Assembly (NCBI RefSeq): GCF_031954365.1
Contig: NZ_JAUSVZ010000001.1
Reading direction: 5' to 3' (one strand)
DNA: 64,000 bases
Source of the DNA: Brevibacillus aydinogluensis
GTDB lineage: Bacteria > Bacillota > Bacilli > Brevibacillales > Brevibacillaceae
Shown one piece after another: positions 53,426 to 62,573 of this stretch (positions are counted from its first letter, which is position 1; each line of letters begins with the position of its first letter). The notes under the pieces were generated by a model. It did not search any database, was not told the DNA's origin, and saw only the letters and a program-made list of their open reading frames with translations. The position numbers were made by a program, and so were the translations under genes.

Positions 53426-54112
53426 TTACGATTGTTCCGCCATGCGCTTTTGCTGTTGATTCCTGATGCGGCCAATCAGCAGTACGCCGACGACCACGGC
53501 CACGATGAAGATCCATTTCAGGATCACGTGAGCGGTAAAGAAACCGGCCAGCAGTTTCTCGCTCGTGATCATGCTGCCCGCGGTGTAGGCCAAGATGGCT
53601 GCCCCGATGTAGATGACGGCAGGGAAGCGCTCCATCAGCTTCAACACCAGGGTGCTGCCCCACACCATGACCGGCACGCTGATCAAGAGACCGACCACGA
53701 CGAGCAGAAAGCTGCCGTGTGCGGCCCCTGCGACTGCGATCACGTTGTCCAGACCCATCACGGCGTCTGCGACGATGATCGTCCAGATGGCCGAGACCAG
53801 GCTCGTTCCCGCTTTCACCGTCTCGTGCCCATCGTCCTGCACCAGCAGTTTCAGGGCGATCCAGATCAGCATTAATCCGCCGACGAACAGCAGCCCCGGG
53901 ATTTTCAGCAGCCAGACAACCGCCAGCGTAGCGGTGGCTCGAATCACAATCGCCCCGATCGTTCCCCAGATGATCGCCTTCTTTTGCTGATGGGACGGCA
54001 GGTTGCGTGCGGCCATCCCGATTACGATTGCGTTGTCGCCCGCCAGTACCAGATCAATTACGATGATCGCTAACAGTCCAGACCAGAATGCGGGGGTAAA
54101 CAACACGTCCAT
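53426..54112 (-). CDS. yjbE: TerC-family metal-ion membrane protein (YjbE type)
   Basis: A 228-residue protein with about seven transmembrane helices and the TerC signature acids LVLAGDNAIVIGMAARN and VADAVMGLDNVIAVAGAAHG. TerC proteins export or load manganese, and the YjbE group is typically controlled by yybP-ykoY riboswitches, as found here upstream. AAAGGAGG precedes ATG 54112. It is convergent with the recD2 cluster. Manganese as the physiological substrate is inferred from the riboswitch. Confidence 0.92.
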   Translation of the reverse strand: MDVLFTPAFWSGLLAIIVIDLVLAGDNAIVIGMAARNLPSHQQKKAIIWGTIGAIVIRATATLAVVWLLKIPGLLFVGGLMLIWIALKLLVQDDGHETVKAGTSLVSAIWTIIVADAVMGLDNVIAVAGAAHGSFLLVVVGLLISVPVMVWGSTLVLKLMERFPAVIYIGAAILAYTAGSMITSEKLLAGFFTAHVILKWIFIVAVVVGVLLIGRIRNQQQKRMAEQS

Positions 54113-54208
54113 TTGTCTCTACAACCTCCTTTAATGCGGACATTTCTCGTAAAGGCCGGCGTCCTCCTTCGAACAGACATGCGCTATGTAGTCTGCGTCA
54201 AGGGGAGG

Positions 54209-54386
54209 AAAACAAAACGACCTTTACCTCAACGGGTAAAGGTCGTATGAACAGAAAAGACCCTTACCCATCACTCGGCAAAGGTCTTGCTTACAACATT
54301 ACGTTGCCAACAAAGCCGGGGATTGCTCCCGTAATGACGACTTTGCTGTGACAAGCTACTCCCCTTTGGAGAATATATCCGTTTGT
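54209..54386 (-). promoter_or_regulatory. yybP-ykoY manganese riboswitch with two terminators
   Basis: Read on the minus strand, the leader begins with the hallmark AAAGGGGAGTAGC (54355-54367). The CAAAGTCGTCA and CCGGCTTTGTTGGCAACG segments and GCAAGACCTTTGCC follow in the conserved order. The 3' CCTTT can pair with the 5' AAAGG as P1 or enter terminator hairpin 1 (54257-54288, then TTTT). A second terminator hairpin (54217-54246, 12-bp perfect stem, then a T-rich tract) follows. Manganese binding would favour P1 and read-through to yjbE. Confidence 0.92.
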
Positions 54387-54392
54387 AGTATC

Positions 54393-54421
54393 ATCGTACA
54401 CCGGTGCCGCACGCATGTCAA
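54393..54421 (-). promoter_or_regulatory. sigma-A promoter of the riboswitch-yjbE transcript
   Basis: On the minus strand, consensus TTGACA (54416-54421), 17-base spacer and TACGAT (54393-54398). Transcription would begin near 54386, just before the riboswitch. Confidence 0.85.
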
Positions 54422-54488
54422 TACCGTACATGAAATTCCGCGACTTGCACACGCTAACAGATACGAATCAGAGGGAGGAGGGGGCAGG

Positions 54489-55553
54489 GTGGAGGAACTT
54501 CGCCGCAGCCGCCTGTTTGCCGCGGCCGTCTGGGCGATTGTGCTGCTGGTCATCGGCAATCTGCTCTGGCTGCTGCGCCCTGTGGTCGCCAAAACGTTTC
54601 ACTTGCTGTCGGAGATTGTGATGCCCTTTCTCGTCGGCCTGCTGATCGCCTACGTGCTGCATCCGATCGTGCAGGCGCTGGAAAACAGGCGAGTGCCGCG
54701 CATGGTGGCCGTGCTGCTGATCTACGCGGGGTTCGTGCTGATCATCACCATCGGGATTGTCAATGCCATTCCCATCTTTGCCCGCCAGCTCGCGGAGCTG
54801 TCCGACGATCTGCCGCGCCTGACGGAGTGGTACCACACGTGGATGCGGGAGTGGGAAGCGTACAAGTACTTTTTGCCGGACAGCATCTCGCTGGGGGTGG
54901 ACCGGGTCATTATCCAGTCCCAGGAACGGATGTCCCATTCGATCACACTTTTGGTCGACAATGCGCGCAATACGCTGGGCAAGCTGCTCGCCTACGCAGT
55001 GGTTCCGTTTATCGCCTTTTACCTGCTCAAGGACATGAAAGACCTGCACCGCACAGGCATGTCCATCATCCCGGCGAAATACCGCAAGCAGGTGCTGGCC
55101 GTTCTGCGCGACGTCAACGAGTCGCTCGGCAATTACATACACGGCCAAATGACCGTGGCCCTGATCGTGGGCGCCTGCGCATGCGTCGGTTACTGGCTGA
55201 TCGGCATGCCGTATCCATTCGTGCTGGCCACGTTTGTCAGCCTGACCAACGTCATTCCCTACATCGGCCCGATCATCGGCGCTGCTCCCGCCCTGATCGT
55301 CGCGCTGACGATCTCCATGAAAATGGCGCTCATGGTGCTGGCCGTCAACATTGTCATTCAGATCTTGGAGGGCAACATCCTCTCGCCCAACATCGTCGGC
55401 CGCTCGCTTCATCTGCATCCGCTCCTGATCATCATGGCCCTGCTGGCCGGAGAGGCGGTGGGCGGCATCATCGGTCTGATCGTCGCTGTTCCGGTGCTGG
55501 CAGTATGTAAAGTGGTGATCAGCCGGATTGCCCTGATGCTGCACGAAAGTTGA
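54489..55553 (+). CDS. AI-2E family transporter (YrrI/PerM-like)
   Basis: A 354-residue polytopic membrane protein of the AI-2 exporter superfamily (UPF0118). About seven helices are visible, with SEIVMPFLVGLLIAYVLHPIV near the N-terminus and FVSLTNVIPYIGPIIGAAPA in the C-terminal half. Despite the name, most members are not shown to export AI-2, and some are ion antiporters. GTG 54489 follows GGAGGAGGGGG. B. subtilis yrrI lies in the same place before alaS. It is divergent from the riboswitch leader. Confidence 0.86.
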   Translation: MEELRRSRLFAAAVWAIVLLVIGNLLWLLRPVVAKTFHLLSEIVMPFLVGLLIAYVLHPIVQALENRRVPRMVAVLLIYAGFVLIITIGIVNAIPIFARQLAELSDDLPRLTEWYHTWMREWEAYKYFLPDSISLGVDRVIIQSQERMSHSITLLVDNARNTLGKLLAYAVVPFIAFYLLKDMKDLHRTGMSIIPAKYRKQVLAVLRDVNESLGNYIHGQMTVALIVGACACVGYWLIGMPYPFVLATFVSLTNVIPYIGPIIGAAPALIVALTISMKMALMVLAVNIVIQILEGNILSPNIVGRSLHLHPLLIIMALLAGEAVGGIIGLIVAVPVLAVCKVVISRIALMLHES

Positions 55554-55579
55554 CAGGTTTCGGCAAACAATTTTATAAT
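55550..55579 (+). promoter_or_regulatory. sigma-A promoter of the alaS leader
   Basis: TTGACA (55550-55555), 18-base spacer, TATAAT (55574-55579), both perfect. The -35 overlaps the stop codon of the AI-2E family gene. Confidence 0.9.
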
Positions 55580-55585
55580 ACGAAT

Positions 55586-55842
55586 AATGAAAAAGAGATG
55601 GATCGATGAAGGAATGAGTACGCTGCAGCCCTTCTCCAGAGAGGACGCTCCACAGGCTGGGAGAGCGGCCAGAAGAAGTGCAGCGGAAGGCTACTCCCAA
55701 GACCGGGCAAAAACCGGCGGTTCGACACCGTTATCTGTCCGCAAGCGAGCGACAGGCAGATTCGTCTGATCAGGCTGCCTGTAAGCAGGGTGGTACCGCG
55801 AGACAAGTTCTCGTCCCTGAGGGGATGGGGACTTTTTTTTCG
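55586..55842 (+). ncRNA. T-box leader of alaS
   Basis: The consensus T-box AGGGTGGTACCGCGA is at 55787-55801. The specifier loop GAA-G-GCT-A places the Ala codon GCT at 55690-55692. A terminator (GTCCC/GGGAC with T8, about 55808-55840) overlaps the antiterminator. Uncharged tRNA-Ala would bind and permit alaS transcription. Confidence 0.95.
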
Positions 55843-55928
55843 CGCAGGTCCGTCGCTTCGTCCGGGAGGGAGCGACCCTTTTTCCGATCATGTACGCGTT
55901 TCACACTCATTTTTTGGGAGGATTTTCG

Positions 55929-58577
55929 ATGAAGAAACTGACTGGCAGCCAAATCCGCCAAATGTATCTCGATTTCTTCAAAAGCAAGGGACACCACGTG
56001 GAGCCGAGCGCGCCGCTGATTCCGCACGACGACCCGTCGCTTCTGTGGATCAACTGCGGGATGGCACCGCTGAAAAAGTACTTTGACGGCCGAGTCGTGC
56101 CGGACAACCCCCGAATTGTCAACTCGCAAAAATCGATCCGCACCAACGACATCGAAAACGTGGGACGCACGGCTCGTCACCACACGTTCTTTGAAATGCT
56201 GGGGAACTTCTCCATCGGCGACTATTTCAAAGAAGAGTCGATCACCTGGGCATGGGAATTCCTCACCAGCCCGCAGTGGATCGGATTTGAACCGGAGCGT
56301 CTGTGGGTTACGATTCACCCCGAGGACGACGAGGCGTTTGACATCTGGCACAAAAAAGTGGGCATTCCCGAAGAGCGGATCATTCGCCTGGAAGCCAACT
56401 TCTGGGACATCGGCGAAGGCCCCTGCGGTCCCAACTCCGAGATTTTTTACGATCGCGGGGAGCGGTTTGGCAACGATCCCAACGACCCGGAACTGTACCC
56501 GGGCGGCGAAAACGAGCGCTTCCTGGAAGTGTGGAACCTGGTCTTCTCGCAGTATAACCACAACCCGGACGGCAGCTACACGCCGCTGCCGAAAAAGAAC
56601 ATTGACACCGGCATGGGGCTGGAGCGGATGGCGTCCATCATCCAGGACGTGGACAACAACTTTGAAACAGACCTGCTGTTCCCGCTGATCGAGGCGACCA
56701 GTGCCATCTCCGGCGTCGCCTACAAGCAGGACCCGGACCTGGACGTGGCGCTGAAGGTGATCGCCGACCACGCCCGCACCGTCGTCTTTGCCATCAGCGA
56801 CGGCGCGCTGCCTTCCAATGAAGGGCGCGGCTACGTCATTCGCCGCCTGCTGCGCCGTGCAGTGCGGATGGGCAAAAAGCTGGGCGTGGAGCAGCCGTTC
56901 CTCTATCGCCTGACGGAAACGGTCGGCAGGATGATGGGCGATTTCTATCCGGAAGTGGTGGAGAAGCGCGCCTTCATCGAAAAAGTGATCCGCGCCGAAG
57001 AGGAACGCTTCCACGAAACGTTGAACGACGGCCTCGCCATTCTGGCCGAAATGGTGAAAACGGCAAAGGCGGAAGGCAAGAGCCAACTGTCCGGCCAGGA
57101 CGTCTTCAAAATGTACGACACCTACGGGTTCCCGGTTGACCTGACCGAAGACTTTGCCGGCGAACAAGGGCTGACGGTGGACCGCGAAGGATTCGAGCGG
57201 GCGATGGAGGAACAGCGCGAGCGTGCCCGTGCCGCCCGCCAGGACGTGGACAGCATGCAGACACAGGGCGGCCCGCTTGCCGATTTGACGGTTACGAGCG
57301 AATTTGTTGGGTATACTGAATTGGTAGCGAATGGCAAGGTGGAGGCGATCATCGCCAACAACCAGCTGGCTGACGAGGCGGAAGAAGGACAGACTGTCCA
57401 GGTCGTCTTGAGCCGTACCCCGTTTTACGCGGAAAGCGGCGGTCAAATCAACGACGAGGGCCTCATCATTTCCGACTCCGTCAAGGCGCGCGTCACCGAC
57501 GTGCAAAAAGGGCCGATGGGCCAACACGTGCATACCGTCGTTGTGGAGGCAGGCACACTGCGCGTCGGCGAAGAAGTCCGCGCCGAAGTGAACCGGAATG
57601 CCCGACTCGACATTACCAAAAACCACACGGCCACACACCTGCTGCACCAGGCGCTCAAAGACGTGCTGGGCACGCATGTCAACCAGGCCGGTTCGCTGGT
57701 GGCGCCGGATCGCCTGCGGTTTGACTTCACCCATATCAGTGCGGTGACTCCGGAAGAACTGGAGCGGATCGAAGCGATCGTCAACGAAAAAGTGTGGGCC
57801 AACCTGAACGTAGACATCTTCCACAAGTCCCTTGACGAAGCGAAGGCGATGGGAGCGATGGCGCTGTTCGGTGAAAAGTACGGCGAGATCGTCCGCGTGG
57901 TCAAGGTGGGTGACTACAGTCTGGAGCTGTGCGGCGGCTGCCACGTGTCCAACACGGCGGAAATCGGCCTGTTCAAGATCGTCAGCGAGAGCGGCATCGG
58001 GGCGGGCACGCGCCGGATCGAAGCAGTGACGGGACGCGGCGCCTACCACTACCTCAACCAGCAGCTGAGCACGCTGAAAGAGGTGGCCAACGCACTCAAG
58101 GCACCGGTCCTGGCAGAGACACCGGCCCGCATCGAGGCGCTCCAGCAGCAGTTGAAGGACGTGCAGCGCGAAAACGAATCGCTGCGCGCCAAACTGGGCA
58201 ACATCGAAGCAGCGTCGCTGACCGACAAGCTGAAAGAGGTGGAAGGCGTCAAGGTGCTGGCTGCCCGCGTCTCCGCGACCGATATGGATAACCTGCGCGG
58301 CATGGTAGACGAGCTGAAAAACAAACTGGGATCGGCTGTCATCGTCCTTGGTGCGGTGGACGGCGAGAAGGTCAACCTGGTGGCCGGCGTGACCAAAGAC
58401 CTGATGGACAAGGGCTTCCATGCAGGCAAACTGATCAAGGAAGTGGCCACCCGCTGCGGCGGAGGCGGCGGAGGCCGTCCTGACATGGCCCAGGCGGGCG
58501 GCAAGGACCCTGCCAAGCTGCAAGAGGCGCTGGAATTGGTCTACGATCTGGTGAAAGGACAGGCGGTGGCGAAGTAA
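55929..58577 (+). CDS. alaS: alanyl-tRNA synthetase
   Basis: Class II synthetase with editing. The catalytic core (LLWINCGMAPLKKYFDG, NVGRTARHHTFFEMLGNFS, GMGLERMASI), the editing-domain zinc and water-binding motifs (HTATHLLHQAL and CGGCHVSNTAEIG) and the C-terminal DHHA1-type C-Ala domain ending RCGGGGGGRPDMAQAGG are complete. 882 residues. ATG 55929 lies just after GGGAGGA. ATG 55890 is in the leader. Controlled by the T-box upstream. Confidence 0.97.
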   Translation: MKKLTGSQIRQMYLDFFKSKGHHVEPSAPLIPHDDPSLLWINCGMAPLKKYFDGRVVPDNPRIVNSQKSIRTNDIENVGRTARHHTFFEMLGNFSIGDYFKEESITWAWEFLTSPQWIGFEPERLWVTIHPEDDEAFDIWHKKVGIPEERIIRLEANFWDIGEGPCGPNSEIFYDRGERFGNDPNDPELYPGGENERFLEVWNLVFSQYNHNPDGSYTPLPKKNIDTGMGLERMASIIQDVDNNFETDLLFPLIEATSAISGVAYKQDPDLDVALKVIADHARTVVFAISDGALPSNEGRGYVIRRLLRRAVRMGKKLGVEQPFLYRLTETVGRMMGDFYPEVVEKRAFIEKVIRAEEERFHETLNDGLAILAEMVKTAKAEGKSQLSGQDVFKMYDTYGFPVDLTEDFAGEQGLTVDREGFERAMEEQRERARAARQDVDSMQTQGGPLADLTVTSEFVGYTELVANGKVEAIIANNQLADEAEEGQTVQVVLSRTPFYAESGGQINDEGLIISDSVKARVTDVQKGPMGQHVHTVVVEAGTLRVGEEVRAEVNRNARLDITKNHTATHLLHQALKDVLGTHVNQAGSLVAPDRLRFDFTHISAVTPEELERIEAIVNEKVWANLNVDIFHKSLDEAKAMGAMALFGEKYGEIVRVVKVGDYSLELCGGCHVSNTAEIGLFKIVSESGIGAGTRRIEAVTGRGAYHYLNQQLSTLKEVANALKAPVLAETPARIEALQQQLKDVQRENESLRAKLGNIEAASLTDKLKEVEGVKVLAARVSATDMDNLRGMVDELKNKLGSAVIVLGAVDGEKVNLVAGVTKDLMDKGFHAGKLIKEVATRCGGGGGGRPDMAQAGGKDPAKLQEALELVYDLVKGQAVAK

Positions 58578-58710
58578 CGCCGCCGTCTTTCCTCGCCACG
58601 TATTGCCTGACAAGAAAAGTGTTCGATCGACAAGGAATCGGCCGTTTTGAGGCGAATACACATGTGAAGAGCGAATGCGGAAGAGTCTCAGAGGAATCGA
58701 GGTGTTGATC

Positions 58711-58974
58711 GTGAGTTCGATGGATAAAACCATGAAGTTCACGGTGCCCAAGGAAAATAATACGGTGGAAGTGCGGGAGACGCTGACAGAAGTCTACAAG
58801 GCCCTGCAAGAGAAGGGGTACAACCCGATTACGCAGATTGTCGGCTACCTGCTTTCCGGTGATCCGGCATTCATTCCCCGCCACAACAATGCGCGCAGCC
58901 TGATCGGCAAAATTGAGAGGGACAGAATTATTGAAGAGCTGGTAACCGTCTACTTGTCGGAAGAACGCAAGTAG
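58711..58974 (+). CDS. ireB: IreB-family regulatory phosphoprotein (UPF0297, YrzL)
   Basis: An 87-residue protein of the IreB family, known in Enterococcus as a substrate of the Ser/Thr kinase IreK and a modulator of cephalosporin tolerance. DKTMKF at the N-terminus, EVRETLTEVYKALQEKGYNP and the conserved QIVGYLLSGDPAFIPRHNNA are diagnostic. GTG 58711 has CGAGGTG 7 bases upstream. ATG 58720 is an alternative. It forms an operon with ruvX and yrzB. Confidence 0.93.
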   Translation: MSSMDKTMKFTVPKENNTVEVRETLTEVYKALQEKGYNPITQIVGYLLSGDPAFIPRHNNARSLIGKIERDRIIEELVTVYLSEERK

Positions 58975-58987
58975 GTGTGTGCAGGCA

Positions 58988-59404
58988 ATGGCACGAATTC
59001 TGGGATTGGATGTGGGCGAGAAAACCATCGGCGTGGCCGTCAGCGATGAGCTGGGCTGGACCGCCCAAGGGGTGGAGACGATCAGGCGCCAGTCAAAGGA
59101 GAAGGATCTCGCCCGCTTGAAAGAATGGATACAATATTATCAGGTCGGCGAAATTGTCGTGGGCCTGCCCAAAAATATGAACGGCACCATCGGAGCGCGC
59201 GGGGAAAGCTGCCAGGCGTTTGCCCGTTGGCTCGAGGAACGGACGGGGCTGCCTGTACGTCTTTGGGACGAACGGCTGACCACCATGGCCGCGGAGCGAA
59301 TGTTGATTACTGCCGATGTCAGCCGGCAAAAACGCAAAAACGTGATAGACAAAATGGCGGCCACATTAATCCTGCAGGGTTACTTGGACGCAAAATCGAG
59401 GTGA
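58988..59404 (+). CDS. ruvX: pre-16S rRNA nuclease / RuvX (YqgF)
   Basis: RNase H-like nuclease (YqgF) implicated in 16S rRNA 5' maturation. The acid motif LGLDVGEKTIGVAVSD is followed by VGLPKNMNGTIGARGESC, WDERLTTMAAERML and the C-terminal DKMAATLILQGYLD. 138 residues from ATG 58988, matching B. subtilis YrrK. GTG 58979 is in frame just upstream. It lies 13 bases after ireB and 7 bases before yrzB. Confidence 0.93.
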   Translation: MARILGLDVGEKTIGVAVSDELGWTAQGVETIRRQSKEKDLARLKEWIQYYQVGEIVVGLPKNMNGTIGARGESCQAFARWLEERTGLPVRLWDERLTTMAAERMLITADVSRQKRKNVIDKMAATLILQGYLDAKSR

Positions 59405-59411
59405 CCGAGAT

Positions 59412-59702
59412 ATGAGCGAAGAACTGTTTGATGAGTTTGAAGTCGGGGATGTGATCGCACTGACCGAAGAAGGCGATGACAACCCGCGTGATTTCCGCAT
59501 CATGTACATTTTTGACATCGAAGACCGCACGTATCTCGTGCTGGTTCCCGTCGACCAGGAAGATGAAGAGGAGTACGAGGTTCACTTCCTGCGCTACGAC
59601 GGCACTGACATGCTCCAGCCAATCGAGGACGATGCGGAGTGGGAACAGGTGGAGGCGACGTTCGAGACCCTGATTGCCGACCTGGAAAAAGAAGAGCTGT
59701 AA
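59412..59702 (+). CDS. DUF1292 protein YrzB
   Basis: A 96-residue very acidic protein of the DUF1292 family: EFEVGDVIALTEEG, a beta-rich centre (YLVLVPVDQEDEEEYEVHFL) and an acidic C-terminal helix. The ireB-ruvX-yrzB order is conserved in Bacilli. Function unknown. ATG 59412. A terminator follows. Confidence 0.9.
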   Translation: MSEELFDEFEVGDVIALTEEGDDNPRDFRIMYIFDIEDRTYLVLVPVDQEDEEEYEVHFLRYDGTDMLQPIEDDAEWEQVEATFETLIADLEKEEL

Positions 59703-59711
59703 GAGCAATAA

Positions 59712-59743
59712 CGGGAGGGCGATGCAGCCCTCTCGTTTTTTTG
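59712..59743 (+). terminator. intrinsic terminator after yrzB
   Basis: ACGGGAGGGC pairs with GCCCTCTCGT (one mismatch) and T7 follows. It closes the ireB-ruvX-yrzB operon. Confidence 0.87.
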
Positions 59744-59813
59744 CCCGTGGCGTTGCGCTCCGCCTGCCTGTCGCCTGCATGATGTGCCCAAAAACTGCAT
59801 GGATCACGTGCTG

Positions 59814-59842
59814 ATGACAGCAGGACATGCCTTGGGTATAAT
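59814..59842 (+). promoter_or_regulatory. sigma-A promoter of mltG
   Basis: ATGACA (59814-59819), 17-base spacer, TATAAT (59837-59842). The mltG start is about 100 bases downstream. Confidence 0.7.
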
Positions 59843-59942
59843 GGAAAAGATGCAGGGACGAGCCCTCTTTGGGGTCCCAGGTGCCGCGTGTCGAAATCAA
59901 TGGATTGGCAGCGAGGCACCGCGAAAAAAGGAGGACTCTGTC

Positions 59943-61037
59943 GTGAATCATCTGTCACTGAAACAAGATCGCAGCGCCGAATGGCCGCCGCCCAAGCGGC
60001 GCAGGCGCGGCCGCCTGTTTCGGTTGGGGGTCGCGCTGTTCTGTCTGCTGATCGCGGCGGGAGGAGCGGCATTTTACGTGTATCAAGGGCTGCAGCCGCC
60101 AAATGGCGAGCGCACAGTTAAAACGGTAACCATTCCGTCCGGTTCGTCGGTGCGGGAGATCGGCCGTCTGCTGGAGGAGCAGGGGCTGATCCGCAACGCC
60201 GACCTGTTTGCCTACTATGCCAAATACCAGGGGATCGGCTCCCGCCTGCAGGCCGGGACCTACCAGTTTCAGACGGGTGCCACCGTCGATGAGATCCTGC
60301 TAGCCATGGCGCAGGGCAAGATCGTGGTGAACTCCGTTCGCTTTACCGTGCCGGAGGGCTGGAACGTGGAGCAGATCGCCGATCATCTGGCCCAAAAAGG
60401 ACTTGTTGACAAGGCGGAATTTTTGCGGGAAGTGGAGCAGGGAAGCTTTCCGGAGTTTCCGTTTGTCGCGGCCATTCCGAAAACGGAAGGGCGAAAATAC
60501 CGCCTGGAGGGTTACCTGTTCCCCGAGACGTACGAAGTGAAAAAGGGGGCCAGCGCGCACGAGATCATCGCCAAGATGCTCGCCCAGTTCCAAAAGGAAT
60601 GGCAACCGGAGTGGACGGAAACGTTGAAGCAGAGGAACATGACCATGGATGAGGCAGTCCGCCTGGCGTCCATCGTGGAGCGGGAAGTCGTGGTGGACAA
60701 GGAGCGGCCGATCGTGGCCGGCGTCTACTACAACCGGCTGCGTGAAGGGTGGCTGTTGCAGGCCGACGCCACCGTCCAGTTTGTTCTCGGCAAGCAGCGC
60801 GACCGGCTGACGTATGACGATCTAAAGGTAAACAGTCCGTACAACACGTACAAGCATCCGGGACTGCCGCCCGGGCCGATCGCCAACCCCGGCCGGGCGT
60901 CGCTGGAAGCCGTCGTCCATCCGGCCCAACACGATTATTTCTTTTACGTGACCAAAAAGGACGGTTCGTCCGAGCATTACTTTTCCCGCACGCTGGCCGA
61001 GCACCAGGCCAACGATGCGAAAAGCAGAGGGAACTGA
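59943..61037 (+). CDS. mltG: endolytic murein transglycosylase MltG
   Basis: Membrane-bound lytic transglycosylase that trims nascent glycan strands. A basic cytosolic segment (PPPKRRRRGRLFR) precedes one transmembrane helix (LGVALFCLLIAAGGAAFYVY). The LysM-like and catalytic YceG domain follows, with catalytic Glu in LASIVEREVVVDKERPIVAG (near residue 246), then ATVQFVLG and PGLPPGPIANPGRASLEA. GTG 59943 lies 8 bases after AAAAGGAGGA. Earlier in-frame codons precede the promoter. About 364 residues. B. subtilis yrrL is the orthologue. Confidence 0.93.
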   Translation: MNHLSLKQDRSAEWPPPKRRRRGRLFRLGVALFCLLIAAGGAAFYVYQGLQPPNGERTVKTVTIPSGSSVREIGRLLEEQGLIRNADLFAYYAKYQGIGSRLQAGTYQFQTGATVDEILLAMAQGKIVVNSVRFTVPEGWNVEQIADHLAQKGLVDKAEFLREVEQGSFPEFPFVAAIPKTEGRKYRLEGYLFPETYEVKKGASAHEIIAKMLAQFQKEWQPEWTETLKQRNMTMDEAVRLASIVEREVVVDKERPIVAGVYYNRLREGWLLQADATVQFVLGKQRDRLTYDDLKVNSPYNTYKHPGLPPGPIANPGRASLEAVVHPAQHDYFFYVTKKDGSSEHYFSRTLAEHQANDAKSRGN

Positions 61038-61058
61038 CGCGGTTTCCTCTGTTTTTTG
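61026..61058 (+). terminator. terminator overlapping the mltG stop
   Basis: CAGAGGGAA (61026-61034) pairs with TTTCCTCTG (61044-61052) with one mismatch, and T7 follows. The stop codon (61035-61037) lies in the loop. Confidence 0.85.
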
Positions 61059-61106
61059 CCCGCGGGTATGCTATAATGATCCGGTTGTTAGGTTAGGGAG
61101 CGTGAT

Positions 61107-61778
61107 GTGATGATTACCAATCCGGCGATTGATGCTTATGTGACGGGGCTGATCCCGCCGCGTTCCCCGCTGCTGGCGCGATTGGAGCGGGAAGCGGCGG
61201 AAGAGGGCATTCCCATCGTCCAACTGCCGACAGCGCAGACGATCCGGATGTTGCTCCAGCTTCACCGGCCGCAGTCGATTCTGGAAGTGGGGACCGCCAT
61301 CGGCTATTCCACCATCTGGATGGCGGAGGCGGCACCGGAAGCCCGTATCGTCACGATGGACATCGACGAACAGCGTCTGGAGCGGGCGCGTGCCAACATC
61401 GCCGAAGCCGGGTTGTCAGAGCGGATCGAGATTCTCAATAGAGACGCCACGCTCGGTCTGCCGGACACGTACCAATTTGACTGTCTGTTTATCGACGCCG
61501 CCAAGGGACAGTACCGCACGTTTCTCGATCTCTACCTGCCGCTGTTGCGCGAAGGAGGGCTGGTGCTGTCTGACAACGTCCTGTTTCGCGGGCTGGTGGC
61601 GGCGCCGGAAGAAGCGGGAAAACGACAGCGGCCGCTGGTGGACAAGCTGCGGCAGTTCAACACCTGCCTGGCGCAGCATCCGCAATTGGAAACGACGTTT
61701 GTTCCGGTGGGCGACGGCCTGGCGGTCAGCCTGAAGCGGACAGCCGATTACACAACTGAGAACGGTCCCCGGCTGTAA
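61107..61778 (+). CDS. SAM-dependent O-methyltransferase (TrmR/YrrM family)
   Basis: A 223-residue class I methyltransferase of the O-methyltransferase 3 family. The SAM motif SILEVGTAIGYSTIWMAEA, VTMDIDEQRLERAR, and FDCLFIDAAKGQYRTFLDLY are present. B. subtilis YrrM was shown to be TrmR, which methylates 5-hydroxyuridine at tRNA position 34. That role is likely here by position and similarity. Start GTG 61107 or ATG 61110 after AGGGAG. A TATAAT box lies at 61073-61078. Confidence 0.85.
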   Translation: MMITNPAIDAYVTGLIPPRSPLLARLEREAAEEGIPIVQLPTAQTIRMLLQLHRPQSILEVGTAIGYSTIWMAEAAPEARIVTMDIDEQRLERARANIAEAGLSERIEILNRDATLGLPDTYQFDCLFIDAAKGQYRTFLDLYLPLLREGGLVLSDNVLFRGLVAAPEEAGKRQRPLVDKLRQFNTCLAQHPQLETTFVPVGDGLAVSLKRTADYTTENGPRL

Positions 61779-61813
61779 GGCCAGGGAGTAGCAAGAGGAA
61801 GGAGACATGGAGC

Positions 61814-62455
61814 ATGGGTCACCCCGTATTGATTGGGGTCGCCGGGGGCAGCGGCTCCGGCAAAACTACCGTGGCGCGGGAACTGTTTCGCCAGTTTCAA
61901 AACGACAGCGTCGCCATGATTGAGCAGGATTCGTACTACAAGGACCAGAGCCACCTCAGTCTGGAAGAGCGTGCGATGACCAATTACGACCACCCGTTTG
62001 CGTTTGACAACGATCTGCTGCTGTTTCACCTGCAGGAGCTGATGCAGCGCCGACCGATCCAAAAGCCGATTTACGATTTCAAGGTGCACAATCGGAAAAA
62101 GGAAACAGTGCTGGTGGAGCCGAAAGACGTGATTATTCTGGAAGGCATGCTGATCCTGGAAGATCCCCGCATCCGCGACCTGATGGACATCAAGGTGTTT
62201 GTCGACACTGACGCGGACGTGCGCATCGTCCGGCGGATCATGCGCGACATCGAAGAGCGCGGCCGTTCGCTTGAATCGGTGGTCAACCAGTACCTCAACG
62301 TCGTACGGCCGATGCACCTGCAGTTTATCGAGCCGACCAAGCGGTACGCCGACGTGATCATCCCGGAAGGCGGCTACAACCGGGTTGCGCTCGATCTCCT
62401 GTCGACCAAGATCCGCAACATCCTGCTGGAGAAACAGCAGCTCTCCAACGCGTAA
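61814..62455 (+). CDS. udk: uridine kinase
   Basis: Pyrimidine salvage kinase phosphorylating uridine and cytidine. Walker A GVAGGSGSGKTTVAREL, QDSYYKDQSHLSLEER, YDHPFAFDNDLL, IILEGMLIL and VDTDADVRIVRRIMRDIEER are standard. 213 residues. AAGGAG is 9 bases before ATG 61814. It lies 35 bases after the methyltransferase gene. The two U32 peptidase genes found between yrrM and udk in B. subtilis are absent. Confidence 0.96.
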   Translation: MGHPVLIGVAGGSGSGKTTVARELFRQFQNDSVAMIEQDSYYKDQSHLSLEERAMTNYDHPFAFDNDLLLFHLQELMQRRPIQKPIYDFKVHNRKKETVLVEPKDVIILEGMLILEDPRIRDLMDIKVFVDTDADVRIVRRIMRDIEERGRSLESVVNQYLNVVRPMHLQFIEPTKRYADVIIPEGGYNRVALDLLSTKIRNILLEKQQLSNA

Positions 62456-62573
62456 GCGACGTCAGCCAGGCCGGGAAAAAGATCGCTGCCTTGCCGGGCC
62501 GATCGAAGCCGCAGGCAGCGTGACCGGCTCAGTCAGGGACATCACCGCACGTGAATATCTGAACCGATACGCG

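Noticed and set aside
55770..58751. 993-codon open frame antisense to alaS
   Set aside because: Low-complexity His/Arg/Val-rich translation with no family features, exactly opposite a confident synthetase gene. High-GC genes commonly leave the antisense frame open.
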